From Gemmatimonadota bacterium (lineage in GTDB: Bacteria; Gemmatimonadota; Gemmatimonadetes; Palauibacterales; KS3-K002): a stretch of 64,000 bases of DNA. The notes below the pieces were generated by a model. That model ran no database searches. It was not told where the DNA came from and saw only the letters and a list, made by a program, of their open reading frames with translations. Shown one piece after another: positions 1 through 7,475 of the stretch (within the stretch, counting starts at the first letter, position 1; every line of letters starts with the position of its first letter). The translations under genes and the position numbers were made by a program. Location: contig CP070815.1 in the NCBI GenBank assembly GCA_020344215.1, positions 4,438,755-4,502,754 of the forward strand. The letters run 5' to 3'.

Positions 1-309
1 CTTCTTGTCGCCGGGATAGAGGCGCAGCGCCTCGAGGCCGCCGCTCTCGATCTCGATCTGGAACGAGCGACTGAGTGACAGGATGCCGGTGAAGAAGATG
101 GCGACCCAGAGGAGGCCCGGCCACAGATACTGGAGCAGCGTCTGGCCGGGCCCGGCGCTCATGCTCGGCGCGTCGGGTCCCAGCGCGAAGCTGAAGATGA
201 AGAGCACCATCGCCGCGAAGAAGGCCATGGCGTTGAACGCCGCCTTACTTCGCCGCTCGGTCAGCAGGTCCTTGCGAACCAGCGCCATGGCGCGTCGCAG
301 GTCGCCCAT
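1..309 (-). CDS. ccmB: CcmB-like haem exporter permease (partial, cut by window edge)
   Basis: This is the N-terminal 103 residues of a CcmB-type membrane subunit of the CcmAB ABC transporter used in cytochrome c maturation. The protein opens MGDLRRAMALVRKDLLTERR and is followed by a hydrophobic helix (about residues 25-45) and a second one (about 65-85). The segment GGLEALRLYPGDKK fits the cytoplasmic loop of the family. The ATG overlaps the TGA of ccmA (TGATG), so the two are translationally coupled. The gene runs off the left edge. Its presence fits the multihaem cytochromes at 36-48 kb. Identification rests on family recognition plus the ccmA neighbour. Confidence 0.85.
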   Translation of the reverse strand, partial: MGDLRRAMALVRKDLLTERRSKAAFNAMAFFAAMVLFIFSFALGPDAPSMSAGPGQTLLQYLWPGLLWVAIFFTGILSLSRSFQIEIESGGLEALRLYPGDKK

Positions 310-1070
310 CAGCTCCCCGCCTCCAGGCCAACCGCCTCGGTCGCCCCGGCGATCGCGCCCTCATAATCGGAGGTCGGGCCATCGAAGACCACGCGGCCAC
401 CGCGGAGCGAGACGGCGCGATCGCAGAGCGCGAGCGCCCGGCCGATCTCATGGGTCGCGATGACCAGCGTTTTGCTGGCCTCGCGTAGCTCGCCGATGAA
501 GCGGTCGACCCAGCCGATCCCCTCCACATCGAGCGCGCCGTACGGCTCGTCGAGCAGCACCAGCTCCGGATCGTGGAGGGTCGCGCGGGCGAGCGCCAGC
601 CGCTTGCGCATGCCGGAGGAGAAGGTGCGGGCCTGGGCGTCGGCGACGTGCGCCAGGCCGACGTGGGAGAGCGCCTCGACCAGATCGTCCCTCACCGCGC
701 GCATCCCGTACATGGTGGCGGCGAAGCGCAGGTTCTCGACCGCGGTGAGCTCGCCGTACAGGTAGCTCTGGTGCGGGAGGACGCCGAGCCGCTCGCGCAC
801 GCCCAGGCCGTTGCGCGGCTGCTGGCCGAAGATCTTCACCTGGCCGTAGGTCGGTCGCGTGACGGCGGTGAGCACTCTGAGCAGTGTGCTCTTCCCCGAG
901 CCGTTGGGCCCCAGCAGCGAGACCAGCTCGCCGCGCCCCACCTGGAGGTCTACGGCTCTCAGCGCCCAGGTACGGGCGTAGCGCTTGCTGACCTTGCGGG
1001 CGTCGACGACCCGGTCGGTCGCGTCGGTCCGGTCCCCGGCCGGGCCGGGCGCCTGAGAGGTTTCGGCCAT
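309..1070 (-). CDS. ccmA: Haem exporter ATP-binding protein CcmA
   Basis: ABC ATPase of 253 residues, assigned to the CcmAB exporter of the cytochrome c maturation system because ccmB follows with an overlapping start. Visible motifs are Walker A GPNGSGKST (about residues 55-63), the signature FSSGMRKRLALARA (about 150), Walker B LVLLDEPYGALD and the switch histidine in IATHEIG. A short N-terminal extension (about 20 residues, MAETSQAPGPAG) precedes the ABC fold. The protein should sit on the cytoplasmic face of the membrane. The ABC class is certain; the haem-export role comes from the neighbour and the GMRKRLALARA type signature. Confidence 0.85.
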   Translation of the reverse strand: MAETSQAPGPAGDRTDATDRVVDARKVSKRYARTWALRAVDLQVGRGELVSLLGPNGSGKSTLLRVLTAVTRPTYGQVKIFGQQPRNGLGVRERLGVLPHQSYLYGELTAVENLRFAATMYGMRAVRDDLVEALSHVGLAHVADAQARTFSSGMRKRLALARATLHDPELVLLDEPYGALDVEGIGWVDRFIGELREASKTLVIATHEIGRALALCDRAVSLRGGRVVFDGPTSDYEGAIAGATEAVGLEAGS

Positions 1071-1228
1071 TCGCTCCCCGTTCTCCTAGATCTGACGAAG
1101 CACAAGGAGTACTCAGGTGCAGCCAAGAGGTCAAGGTCCGGCGGCTCCCTTGCCCCGCCCATCGGCGGAGCGCACTATACGCCGACACCCAAGCCGGACC
1201 ACGTGCGAAAGGGAGAACCGACGGGCCG

Positions 1229-2041
1229 GTGCACAGACGCGCCCCCCTCATCCTCAGCCTGGCGCTGCTCCTGGCGGCGCCGCCGGCGCTCGGCCAGATA
1301 CGCGACCCGGAACTCCAGTCGTACAGCTTCGTCTCGGGTATCGGGCTCGGCGCGGGGCTTTGGGTGAACCCGGGCGCCGCAGGCTTCAACCGGGCGGTCC
1401 ACCTTCTCGGCCACATCACCATCGACCGGCCGGAGGGTGAGGGTTGGGGTACGGGGCAGTACACGGTCGGGCTGCACTCGCGGGTCATCGCCTTCGGGTA
1501 CCGGCACGACGAGTTCGAGTCGGGCACCTACGGCCGAGGGGACGCCTACACGGTGGCGGTGGGGCTGGCCCAAGGCCGAAACGGGATCGGCGTGTCGCGG
1601 ACCTGGCGCACGGTCGGCGAGGCGGAGGGCAGCTGGGAGATCGGCTACGTGAGCCACGCGGCCTCCGGGGCCTCACTCGGCCTGGTCTGGCGTGACATCC
1701 GGTCCCCCACGGTGCGGGACACGGTCCGTCATGAGCGGCTGGTCGGCGCTATCTCCTACCGGCTGGCCGACAGCCCCATAACGCTGTCGGTGCAGGGCGA
1801 TTACCGGCTGGACGGCGGCAAGTTCAACGCCTTCCGGATCGGCGGCTCGTTCCAGATCGTTGGCACCTTGGACGCGATGGCGCTGGCTGAGTGGAACGGC
1901 GACGGCGACTTCGAGGCGCTGAGGCTGGGCGCGCTGGTTCGGGGCGAACGGACGACGCTGTTCGGCGGGGCCGGGTTGGATGCGGGTGGTGACGCGCGCA
2001 GCGCCAGCGCGGGGCTCGCGTTCCGCTCGCCGCATCGTTGA
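1229..2041 (+). CDS. Secreted or outer-membrane protein of unknown function
   Basis: A 270-residue protein with a clear Sec signal peptide (hydrophobic residues 5-20, cleavage near ALG-Q at 22-23). The mature part is rich in alternating polar and hydrophobic strands, glycine and aromatics (for example IGYVSHAASGASLGLVWRD). That pattern resembles a small outer-membrane beta barrel, but no catalytic motif is visible. The start is GTG at 1229, with a purine-rich GGGAGA about 15 bases upstream. It is transcribed away from ccmAB and stands alone. I do not recognise the family; the barrel suggestion is inference from composition. Confidence 0.6.
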   Translation: MHRRAPLILSLALLLAAPPALGQIRDPELQSYSFVSGIGLGAGLWVNPGAAGFNRAVHLLGHITIDRPEGEGWGTGQYTVGLHSRVIAFGYRHDEFESGTYGRGDAYTVAVGLAQGRNGIGVSRTWRTVGEAEGSWEIGYVSHAASGASLGLVWRDIRSPTVRDTVRHERLVGAISYRLADSPITLSVQGDYRLDGGKFNAFRIGGSFQIVGTLDAMALAEWNGDGDFEALRLGALVRGERTTLFGGAGLDAGGDARSASAGLAFRSPHR

Positions 2042-2047
2042 GGTGCG

Positions 2048-2158
2048 GGTCGGAGGCGCGAGGGCCACTCCGCTTCGTGCTCGCGCCACCTGCCGGATGT
2101 GACCGCAGGCTCTGACCTGTGCTCGCGAACTACGCGAGTTGGCCCTCCCGCCTCGTCC
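2048..2158. repeat. Dispersed palindromic element, type 2
   Basis: Inverted arms GGAGGCGCGAGGGCCAC (2052-2068) and GTTGGCCCTCCCGCCTC (2138-2154) enclose a loop containing CGCTTCGTGCTCGCGCCACC and CTCGCGAACTACGCGAG. The same loop blocks recur at 13304-13412 with different arm bases that still pair, and the second block recurs in part at 3525-3573. Confidence 0.75.
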
Positions 2159-2229
2159 CAAGACCTTACAACGAGCGGCAGCTGCGCGAGGTGACCCGGC
2201 CGCACTCTATAGATATTAGCCGCCGCTAG

Positions 2230-2297
2230 GTGCGCTGGGAGCCGACAGTGTCGTTGAGCGGAATTGGGAGCGTGCCATCCCGGCCGGCCCAGCGCAG
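2230..2297. repeat. Dispersed palindromic element, type 1 (short copy)
   Basis: Arms GTGCGCTGGG (2230-2239) and CCCAGCGCA (2288-2296) flank a loop reading GTCGTTGAGCGGAATTGGGA. This matches the reverse orientation of the loop in the copies inside dnaE2 (50370-50475). The second half of the loop (CGCGCGACATGAAGCGAG) is missing, so this is a shortened copy just past the 3' end of rnhB. Confidence 0.6.
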
Positions 2298-2310
2298 CTG
2301 CTTGGCCCGG

Positions 2311-2934
2311 TCAGGAATCCAGATCGAGCGCGTACTGTACACCGAGGAACGTACGGCGATGATGCGGGGTGGCTCCCAACTGCTCTATCCCTTCGCGATG
2401 TTCAGGCGTGCCGTAACCCACATTGTGCTCCCAGCCGTAGCCCGGGTAGGCTTTCGCCAGTCGTGACATCAGCCGGTCGCGAACCACCTTCGCGATTATC
2501 GCCGCGCAGGCGATGGTGTGGCACTTCCGGTCGCCTTTGATGATGGCGAGGTGGTCGCCCAGGCAGGGTTGCGGCCGCCCATCGATGAGCACCGTGTCGG
2601 GTGCCACGCGCAGATGCTTCAGCGCCCGCTCCATGGCGAGCCCGCTGGCCCGACGGATGTTCAACCGCTCGATCTCACGCGCTGACGCGGCGCCGATGCC
2701 GATCGCCAGTGCCTGCTCGCGTACCGCGTCGGCAATCTCCTCGCGCCGCGCCGGAGTGAGGAGCTTGGAGTCGACGGCACCCTTGATGCCGCCTTCCACA
2801 GGTAGGATGACCGCAGCAGCGACAACGGGGCCGGCCAGTGAGCCGCACCCCGCCTCATCGACGCCTGCGATGTACTTGAAGCCAGCGCGCCAGTATCGGC
2901 GCTCGGTGGTCAGGGCGATCGCCCGCCGGCTCAT
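2311..2934 (-). CDS. rnhB: Ribonuclease HII
   Basis: RNase HII (207 residues) removes RNA from RNA/DNA hybrids and excises misincorporated ribonucleotides. The catalytic signature is seen as VDEAGCGSLAGPVVAAAVIL (about residues 24-43), with further acidic residues in TVLIDG and in CAAIIAKVVRDRLM. In many homologues the first motif is DEAGRGPLAGPV; here Arg-Gly-Pro is replaced by Cys-Gly-Ser while the catalytic Asp-Glu are kept. Length is normal. It lies directly downstream of rplS (12-base gap), the common rplS-rnhB order, and is probably co-transcribed with the ribosomal cluster. Confidence 0.92.
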   Translation of the reverse strand: MSRRAIALTTERRYWRAGFKYIAGVDEAGCGSLAGPVVAAAVILPVEGGIKGAVDSKLLTPARREEIADAVREQALAIGIGAASAREIERLNIRRASGLAMERALKHLRVAPDTVLIDGRPQPCLGDHLAIIKGDRKCHTIACAAIIAKVVRDRLMSRLAKAYPGYGWEHNVGYGTPEHREGIEQLGATPHHRRTFLGVQYALDLDS

Positions 2935-2946
2935 CGCAGCCGGGCC

Positions 2947-3294
2947 TCAGCTCGTCCGCTCCTCCTTGATCCGAGCCTTCTTGCCCCGCAGGCCGCGGAG
3001 GTAGTAGAGCTTCGCGCGCCTGACCTTGCCTCTGCGGAGGACCTTGAGTTCCGCGATCGAGGGGGAGTGGAGCGGGAAGATCCGCTCGACGCCCACGCCG
3101 CCGGATACCTTGCGTACGGTCAGCGTCTCGCGCAGGCCGCCGCCCTTCCGCGCTATGCAGACTCCCTCGAACGGCTGGAGCCGCTCTTTTTCGCCCTCCC
3201 TCACGCGGACCAGGACGCGCACCGTATCGCCGGGGCCGACGTCGGGGATGTCGCTCCTCAACTGCTCCTGTTCGATATCACGGATTACGTCCAT
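2947..3294 (-). CDS. rplS: 50S ribosomal protein L19
   Basis: Ribosomal protein L19 (115 residues) sits at the 30S-50S interface. Recognised by [29 protein letters not shown], the [29 protein letters not shown] region and the basic C-terminus, all family hallmarks. Length is normal. It follows trmD after a 284-base gap that contains palindromic repeat copies, unlike the tight trmD-rplS spacing of most bacteria. It is followed closely by rnhB. Confidence 0.97.
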   Translation of the reverse strand: MDVIRDIEQEQLRSDIPDVGPGDTVRVLVRVREGEKERLQPFEGVCIARKGGGLRETLTVRKVSGGVGVERIFPLHSPSIAELKVLRRGKVRRAKLYYLRGLRGKKARIKEERTS

Positions 3295-3399
3295 TGCCTC
3301 TTCGACTCCTGCACCGGCGATCCATGTCCCTCGGAAAGCTGTGTAAGATAATCAGGGGTACCCCCTCCTCCAAGGGGGTCGCACGGAGATCGCGCGAGG

Positions 3400-3573
3400 G
3401 AGCCGAGGGTGTCGTCGAGTGCAATTCGGAGCGCGCCGGCGGCGCAGCCGCCGTTTCCGCAATCGAGGCGCGCGACATGGAGCGAGGTCCAAGGTGGACC
3501 CCCGCCGACCCCTCGGCGACCAAACCCTCCGGCGTCTGCTCGCAAACTTCGCGAGGTGGTCCCCCCGCCTCCT
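3400..3573. repeat. Palindromic element pair between trmD and rplS
   Basis: A type 1 copy in reverse orientation (arms near 3402-3415, AGCCGAGGGTGTCG, and 3506-3519, CGACCCCTCGGCGA) holds CGAGTGCAATTCGGAGCGC and CGCGCGACATGGAGCGAG. The right half of a type 2 copy follows at once (GCTCGCAAACTTCGCGAGGTGG, then CCCCCCGCCTCC). The type 1 loop closely matches the one at 19826-19934. It interrupts the trmD-rplS operon and could affect its mRNA. Confidence 0.7.
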
Positions 3574-3578
3574 TGGGT

Positions 3579-4262
3579 CTAGCCGTCTCCCTGTTTATCC
3601 CAGAGGTCGGGGCGCAGCTCGCGGGTCAGGCGCTCCGCCGCGCGCCGCCGCCACTCGCTGATCGCCGCGTGATCACCCGAGCGCAGCACCTCGGGGACCT
3701 CCAGCCCGCGGTACTCCGCGGGGCGCGTGTAGGCGGGCGGTGCCAGGAGCGGCTCGTCGTAGAACGAGTCGCTGGAAGCCGACTCGTGGTCACCCAGAGC
3801 CCCCGGGAGGAGCCGAGCGACGGCGTCGACTACGCAGAGCGCTGCCGGCTCGCCGCCCGACAGCACGAAGTCGCCGACCGAGAAGACCTCGGTCGCCAGC
3901 CCCTCGGCCACGCGCCAGTCCACGTCCTTGTAGTGGCCGCAGAGCAGCGTGAGCTCGGGCGCCAGTGAGAGCCGCACCGCGTCCTCGTGCCGGAAGATCC
4001 GGCCCCGGGCGTCGAGCAGCACGATCGGGCCGTCCGGCTTGAGGTCGTCGACCGCCTCGAAGAAGGGCTCGGGTCTCATCACCATCCCGGCCCCGCCGCC
4101 GTACGGCTCGTCATCGACGGTGCGGTGTCGGTCGTGCGTGTAGTCGCGCAGGTCGATCGTACTGTAGGAGACGAGCCCCGCCCGTTCCGCGCGGCCGGGG
4201 ATCCCGAGCGCGAGCGCTTCGCGGAAGAAGCCGGGAAAGATCGTCAGGATGTTGATCCGCAT
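3579..4262 (-). CDS. trmD: tRNA (guanine-N1)-methyltransferase TrmD
   Basis: TrmD methylates G37 of tRNAs with SAM and so prevents +1 frameshifting. The start at 4262 gives MRINILTIFPGFF, the canonical N-terminus; a longer reading frame upstream only overlaps rimM. The SPOUT trefoil-knot motifs are present: GGGAGMVMRPEPFF, LLCGHYKDVDWRV and SVGDFVLSGGEPAALCVVDAVARL. Length (227 residues) is normal for a short TrmD. It follows rimM after 40 bases in the conserved rpsP-rimM-trmD-rplS order. Confidence 0.96.
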   Translation of the reverse strand: MRINILTIFPGFFREALALGIPGRAERAGLVSYSTIDLRDYTHDRHRTVDDEPYGGGAGMVMRPEPFFEAVDDLKPDGPIVLLDARGRIFRHEDAVRLSLAPELTLLCGHYKDVDWRVAEGLATEVFSVGDFVLSGGEPAALCVVDAVARLLPGALGDHESASSDSFYDEPLLAPPAYTRPAEYRGLEVPEVLRSGDHAAISEWRRRAAERLTRELRPDLWDKQGDG

Positions 4263-4302
4263 GCTTGCATGGTCCGAGGAAACGCGCCCCCGCGCCGCAC
4301 CG

Positions 4303-4854
4303 TTACAAATCGAGCAATCCCGGGATCGCATCGATGACGATCCGCCCGGCCTTCAGATCGACCTCGCGCACGATCTCCTGCGACAACGGGATCAGAAGCT
4401 CACGCGCGCCGTCGTCCACTCCGAGCATGTGGCCCGGGCCGCCCTCGTAGATCTCGACGACACGTCCCACCACGTCGCCCTCCGTCGTACAGACTTCCAG
4501 GCCCGCGAGGTCGTGCAAGAAGTACTCGCCTTCGGCGAGCGGCCGGGCAGCGGCCTGCTCGATCAGTAGCGTGCGGCCGCGTAGCAGCTCGGCGGCGTTG
4601 CGCTGGCGGACGCCATCGAACCGCACGATCAAGCCGCCTTTGAACTCGCGGGCGCCGGCGATCGTAAGGGCGAGCCCAGACTCGTCGGGCCGCCCCTCGC
4701 TGTCGCCAACCAGCAAGGACCGGCCCTTGGAGTAGATGCCCGCGACGTCGTCCGTCGCTGGGCTAACAAAGCACTCGCCCTTGATCCCGTGGGCCTTCCT
4801 GATCTCGCCGACGATCAGGAAGCCGGCCCCGGGCGTCGAATCTCGAGCTACGAT
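4303..4854 (-). CDS. rimM: 16S rRNA processing protein RimM (non-canonical start)
   Basis: RimM binds S19 and helps mature the 30S head. The C-terminal PRC-barrel is clear (YFLHDLAGLEVCTTEGDVVG, PGHMLGV, ELLIPLSQEIVREVDLKAGR). The first in-frame ATG/GTG/TTG is a TTG at 4716, but that would cut off the N-terminal domain, whose typical sequence FLIVGEIRKAHGIKGECFV lies upstream at about 4767-4821. The frame stays open to a TGA at 4963-4965 with no standard start. The best candidate is ATC at 4852-4854, preceded by AGGAAG and overlapping the end of rpsP; CTG at 4816-4818 is the alternative. Gene identity is firm, the start is not. Confidence 0.88.
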   Translation of the reverse strand: MVARDSTPGAGFLIVGEIRKAHGIKGECFVSPATDDVAGIYSKGRSLLVGDSEGRPDESGLALTIAGAREFKGGLIVRFDGVRQRNAAELLRGRTLLIEQAAARPLAEGEYFLHDLAGLEVCTTEGDVVGRVVEIYEGGPGHMLGVDDGARELLIPLSQEIVREVDLKAGRIVIDAIPGLLDL

Positions 4855-5354
4855 TCCGCTTCCTGCTTCTCTTCCTCTGCCTCGGCCTCGGGCGCTTCGG
4901 CAGCGGTCTCCGGCTCGGCCGTTTCGACAGCGGCCTCCGGTTCTGCCGCCTCGGCAGCAGCTTCAGGCGCCGGCTCCGCCGCGGCTTCCGCCGGCTTCTC
5001 CTCGGCCTTGGCGGCTCTCTTCGCCTTACCGGCCTGCGGCTGGTGAATCGTCTTCCCGTGCGCGTCGCCGATGACCGTCACGCCTTCGCCGGCGGCGCCC
5101 TCGGCGAACTTCTTCAGAATGCCGGCCTTGCGGAAGAGGGGTTCGACCCCCTCGCTCACCAGCGCACCTTGACGGAGCCAGTAGAGGGCGCGTCCCTCAT
5201 CGATCTCTATGTGCGACGGCTCAGTCCGCGGGTTGTACTTCCCGATCGTCTCGCTGATCCGGCCGCCACGAGCGTGGGCGCTGCCGGCGACGACGATCCG
5301 GAACGATGCCTGCTTCTTCCGGCCGACTCTGCGCAGTCTGATCCTGGTTGCCAT
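4848..5354 (-). CDS. rpsP: 30S ribosomal protein S16 with long acidic/alanine tail
   Basis: The first 80 or so residues are typical S16: MATRIRLRRVGRKKQASFRI, IGKYNPRTEPSHIEID and RALYWLRQGALVSEGVEPLF. The family is usually 80-90 residues; this one is 168. The extra 80 residues run through a basic stretch (GKAKRAAKAEEKP) into a low-complexity Glu/Ala/Pro tail ending EKQEAES. The tail is probably disordered and exposed on the ribosome surface. It starts the rpsP-rimM-trmD-rplS-rnhB cluster, and its last codons overlap the proposed rimM start. Confidence 0.95.
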   Translation of the reverse strand: MATRIRLRRVGRKKQASFRIVVAGSAHARGGRISETIGKYNPRTEPSHIEIDEGRALYWLRQGALVSEGVEPLFRKAGILKKFAEGAAGEGVTVIGDAHGKTIHQPQAGKAKRAAKAEEKPAEAAAEPAPEAAAEAAEPEAAVETAEPETAAEAPEAEAEEEKQEAES

Positions 5355-5369
5355 ACAACTCCTCTGTTG

Positions 5370-5394
5370 TCCAAAAGGCCGCCTAACTTAGGCG
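5370..5394 (-). terminator. Possible weak terminator or leader hairpin before rpsP
   Basis: The palindrome CGCCTAAGTTAGGCG (5380-5394) can form a 5-bp stem with an AAGTT loop, followed on the minus strand by GCCTTTTGG. It lies about 25 bases upstream of the rpsP ATG and 166 bases past purA. It could end purA transcription or act in the rpsP leader. The stem is short and the T-run is only four bases. Confidence 0.35.
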
Positions 5395-5559
5395 ATCTCC
5401 CCAGCCGCATCAAGTCCCGCGCGGCTTTGCCACCGCTGCGCCACGGCCGTCGGCTTGCCTCCGGACGCGATCGGCGGCGGCAGGTCCTCTCGCTCCACAA
5501 GAGGCTGCGCGACACGGGGCGAGACGAGCCCAAACGCCCCGGCCCCGCAACGCATCCGG

Positions 5560-6855
5560 TTAGTCCTGTGCGTCGATGATCTGCTGGCGCCGGGTCCCCA
5601 CGGACACGTAGCGGATCGGCAGCCCGGTCAGCTCGGCGATCCGGTCGAGATAGGCGCGGGCCCCGGCGGGCAGCTCCTCGAGCCGGCGCGCCTCGCTGCT
5701 CGGGGTACCCCAGCCCGGCATCGTCTCGTAGAGCGGCTCGATCCGGGCCAGGGTCGAGAGGTCGGCCGGGAACTCCTCGACCTCCTCGCCGTTCAAGCGG
5801 TACCCGACGCCCAGCTTCACCTCGGGCAGCGGGTCGAGAACGTCGAGCTTACTCACCGCCAGTGCTGTAACGCCGTTGAGGCGGGCCGCGTAGCGGACGA
5901 CGGCCGCGTCGAACCAGCCGGTGCGCCGCGGTCGGCCGGTGGTGGCGCCGTACTCGGCGCCCAGCTCGCGGAGCCGGGCCGCCTCTTCCTCAGGGAGCTC
6001 CGTGGGCAGCGGCCCGCTGCCGACCCGCGTCGTATACGCCTTCACGACGCCCAGCACCGCATCGAGAGCGGTGGGCCCGAGCCCGACGCCGGTGGCGGCC
6101 GCGCCGGCGGTGGTGTTGGACGACGTGACGAACGGATAGGTCCCGTGGTCCACGTCGAGCATCGCGCCCTGCGCCCCCTCGAGCAGGACCTTGTCGCCAC
6201 GGTCCAGCGCTTTCCGTAGGGCCAGCCCGACGTCGCACGCCCTGGCGCTGAGACGCGGGGCGAGTGCGGAGAGCTCGTCGTAGAGCGCCGCCGCATCGAC
6301 CTCGGCCTGGGAGCCCAACGCACGCAGCTTGTCATTGGCCCGCGCCGCTCCGCTCTCGACCAGCTCGCGCAACCGGTCCGGAACCGCGAGGTCGACGGCC
6401 CGCACCCCGACCCGGGCCACCTTGTCCTCGTAGGCGCAGCCGATCCCGCGCCCGGTCGTGCCGATCGCCCCCTTGCCGCGGCTCTCCTCCTGGGCCCGAT
6501 CGAGGAGCTTGTGGTACGAGAGAACGAGCTGGATACGGAAGCTGACGAGGATACGGTCCTCGACCTCATGCCCGCGGGCCTTCAGCTCGTCGATCTCCTG
6601 GAAGAACGTCACCGGATCGAGGACCATCCCGTTCCCGAGCGCACAGCGCTTGCCCGGGTAGAGCACGCCCGACGGGATCTGGTGCAGGATGAACTCGTCT
6701 TCGCCGACGCGAACGGTGTGACCGGCGTTGGCGCCGCCCTGGTAGCGAGCGATCCAATCGGCGTCCTTCGCCAGGACGTCGACGATCTTGCCTTTACCTT
6801 CATCGCCCCACTGCGACCCGACCACAACGAGGCAACGGACACCATCTCCGAACAT
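5560..6855 (-). CDS. purA: Adenylosuccinate synthetase
   Basis: PurA makes adenylosuccinate from IMP, Asp and GTP, the committed step to AMP. The N-terminal GTP-binding motif VVVGSQWGDEGKGKIVDVL (residues 10-28) holds the catalytic Asp and the P-loop-like glycines; NAGHTV with the catalytic His and TTGRGIGCAYEDKVARVGVR follow. Length (431 residues) is standard. The start ATG at 6855 follows TGAGG. A consensus-like promoter and an intrinsic terminator both lie in the 90 bases upstream, which suggests attenuation (see the separate entries). Confidence 0.97.
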   Translation of the reverse strand: MFGDGVRCLVVVGSQWGDEGKGKIVDVLAKDADWIARYQGGANAGHTVRVGEDEFILHQIPSGVLYPGKRCALGNGMVLDPVTFFQEIDELKARGHEVEDRILVSFRIQLVLSYHKLLDRAQEESRGKGAIGTTGRGIGCAYEDKVARVGVRAVDLAVPDRLRELVESGAARANDKLRALGSQAEVDAAALYDELSALAPRLSARACDVGLALRKALDRGDKVLLEGAQGAMLDVDHGTYPFVTSSNTTAGAAATGVGLGPTALDAVLGVVKAYTTRVGSGPLPTELPEEEAARLRELGAEYGATTGRPRRTGWFDAAVVRYAARLNGVTALAVSKLDVLDPLPEVKLGVGYRLNGEEVEEFPADLSTLARIEPLYETMPGWGTPSSEARRLEELPAGARAYLDRIAELTGLPIRYVSVGTRRQQIIDAQD

Positions 6856-6868
6856 GATGACCTCAATG

Positions 6869-6902
6869 AAAAAGCCCCCACTTCGGGGGGCACGTTTTCG
6901 TG
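6869..6902 (-). terminator. Rho-independent terminator inside the purA leader
   Basis: On the minus strand GCCCCC, loop CGAAGT, GGGGGC and a T5 run (stem 6874-6879 with 6886-6891, T-run 6869-6873). It ends only 13 bases before the purA ATG, leaving no room for a promoter in between. A small hairpin CACG-AAAA-CGTG (6891-6902) stands immediately upstream and shares a base with it. Confidence 0.75.
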
Positions 6903-6915
6903 TATCCTTTGGGGC

Positions 6916-6944
6916 AAGCTAGACCGGGGTTTGCGAAGTGTCAA
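6916..6944 (-). promoter_or_regulatory. Sigma-70-type promoter for purA
   Basis: Minus-strand TTGACA (6944-6939), exactly 17 bases, then TAGCTT (6921-6916). Transcription would begin near 6909 and the RNA would include the terminator hairpin at 6869-6891 before reaching purA. Confidence 0.6.
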
Positions 6945-6971
6945 GGAAGCAGGGAGCGCGAAGAACCTGCC

Positions 6972-7475
6972 CTAACCCCAGGCGGCGTACAGTCCGATGA
7001 TCCCTACGGCGAAACCGATGGCGATCTTGATGGCCGCCCCGGTGGCGCGACCCAGAACGGCGCCCCACCCTGCACCGAGCGTCTCCTTGATCTCGGTGCC
7101 CGGGCTATGTTGCAAGACGACGGCGCCGACGAAGGCGCCGACGAACGCGCCCACGATGTTGCCGACGATCGGGATGGGCATACCGACCACCGTCCCGACA
7201 AGCGCACCGAGGATGGCACCCCAACCTGCGCGGTTCGAGCCACCGTACCGCTTGGCGAAGCGGAACCCCAGCCAGGCCTCCGCCGCCTCGGCCACCACCC
7301 CCAGGACTACCACCGCAGCGAGCGTCGTCCAGCCGACCTGCTCGAAGCCCCCAAGCGCTGCGAAGCCGATGAGCGCCAGGACCATGAGCCAGAGCCCCGG
7401 CAAGCCGAAGGGTATGAGCAGCAGGCCGACGATGAAGGCGACGATCAGCAGCAGTAGGGGGATAGACTCAGCCAT
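6972..7475 (-). CDS. DUF456 family membrane protein
   Basis: A 167-residue, very hydrophobic protein (MAESIPLLLLIVAFIVGLLL at the start). The glycine-rich repeated segments GAILGALVGTVVGMPIPIVG and GAFVGAFVGAVV are typical of the DUF456 family. About four to five membrane segments are likely. The start at 7475 is chosen because the membrane domain begins there and it overlaps the 3' end of the aldolase gene by eight bases, indicating coupling. The function of the family is unknown to me. It is the last gene of a minus-strand run that includes pilT and the aldolase. Confidence 0.75.
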   Translation of the reverse strand: MAESIPLLLLIVAFIVGLLLIPFGLPGLWLMVLALIGFAALGGFEQVGWTTLAAVVVLGVVAEAAEAWLGFRFAKRYGGSNRAGWGAILGALVGTVVGMPIPIVGNIVGAFVGAFVGAVVLQHSPGTEIKETLGAGWGAVLGRATGAAIKIAIGFAVGIIGLYAAWG

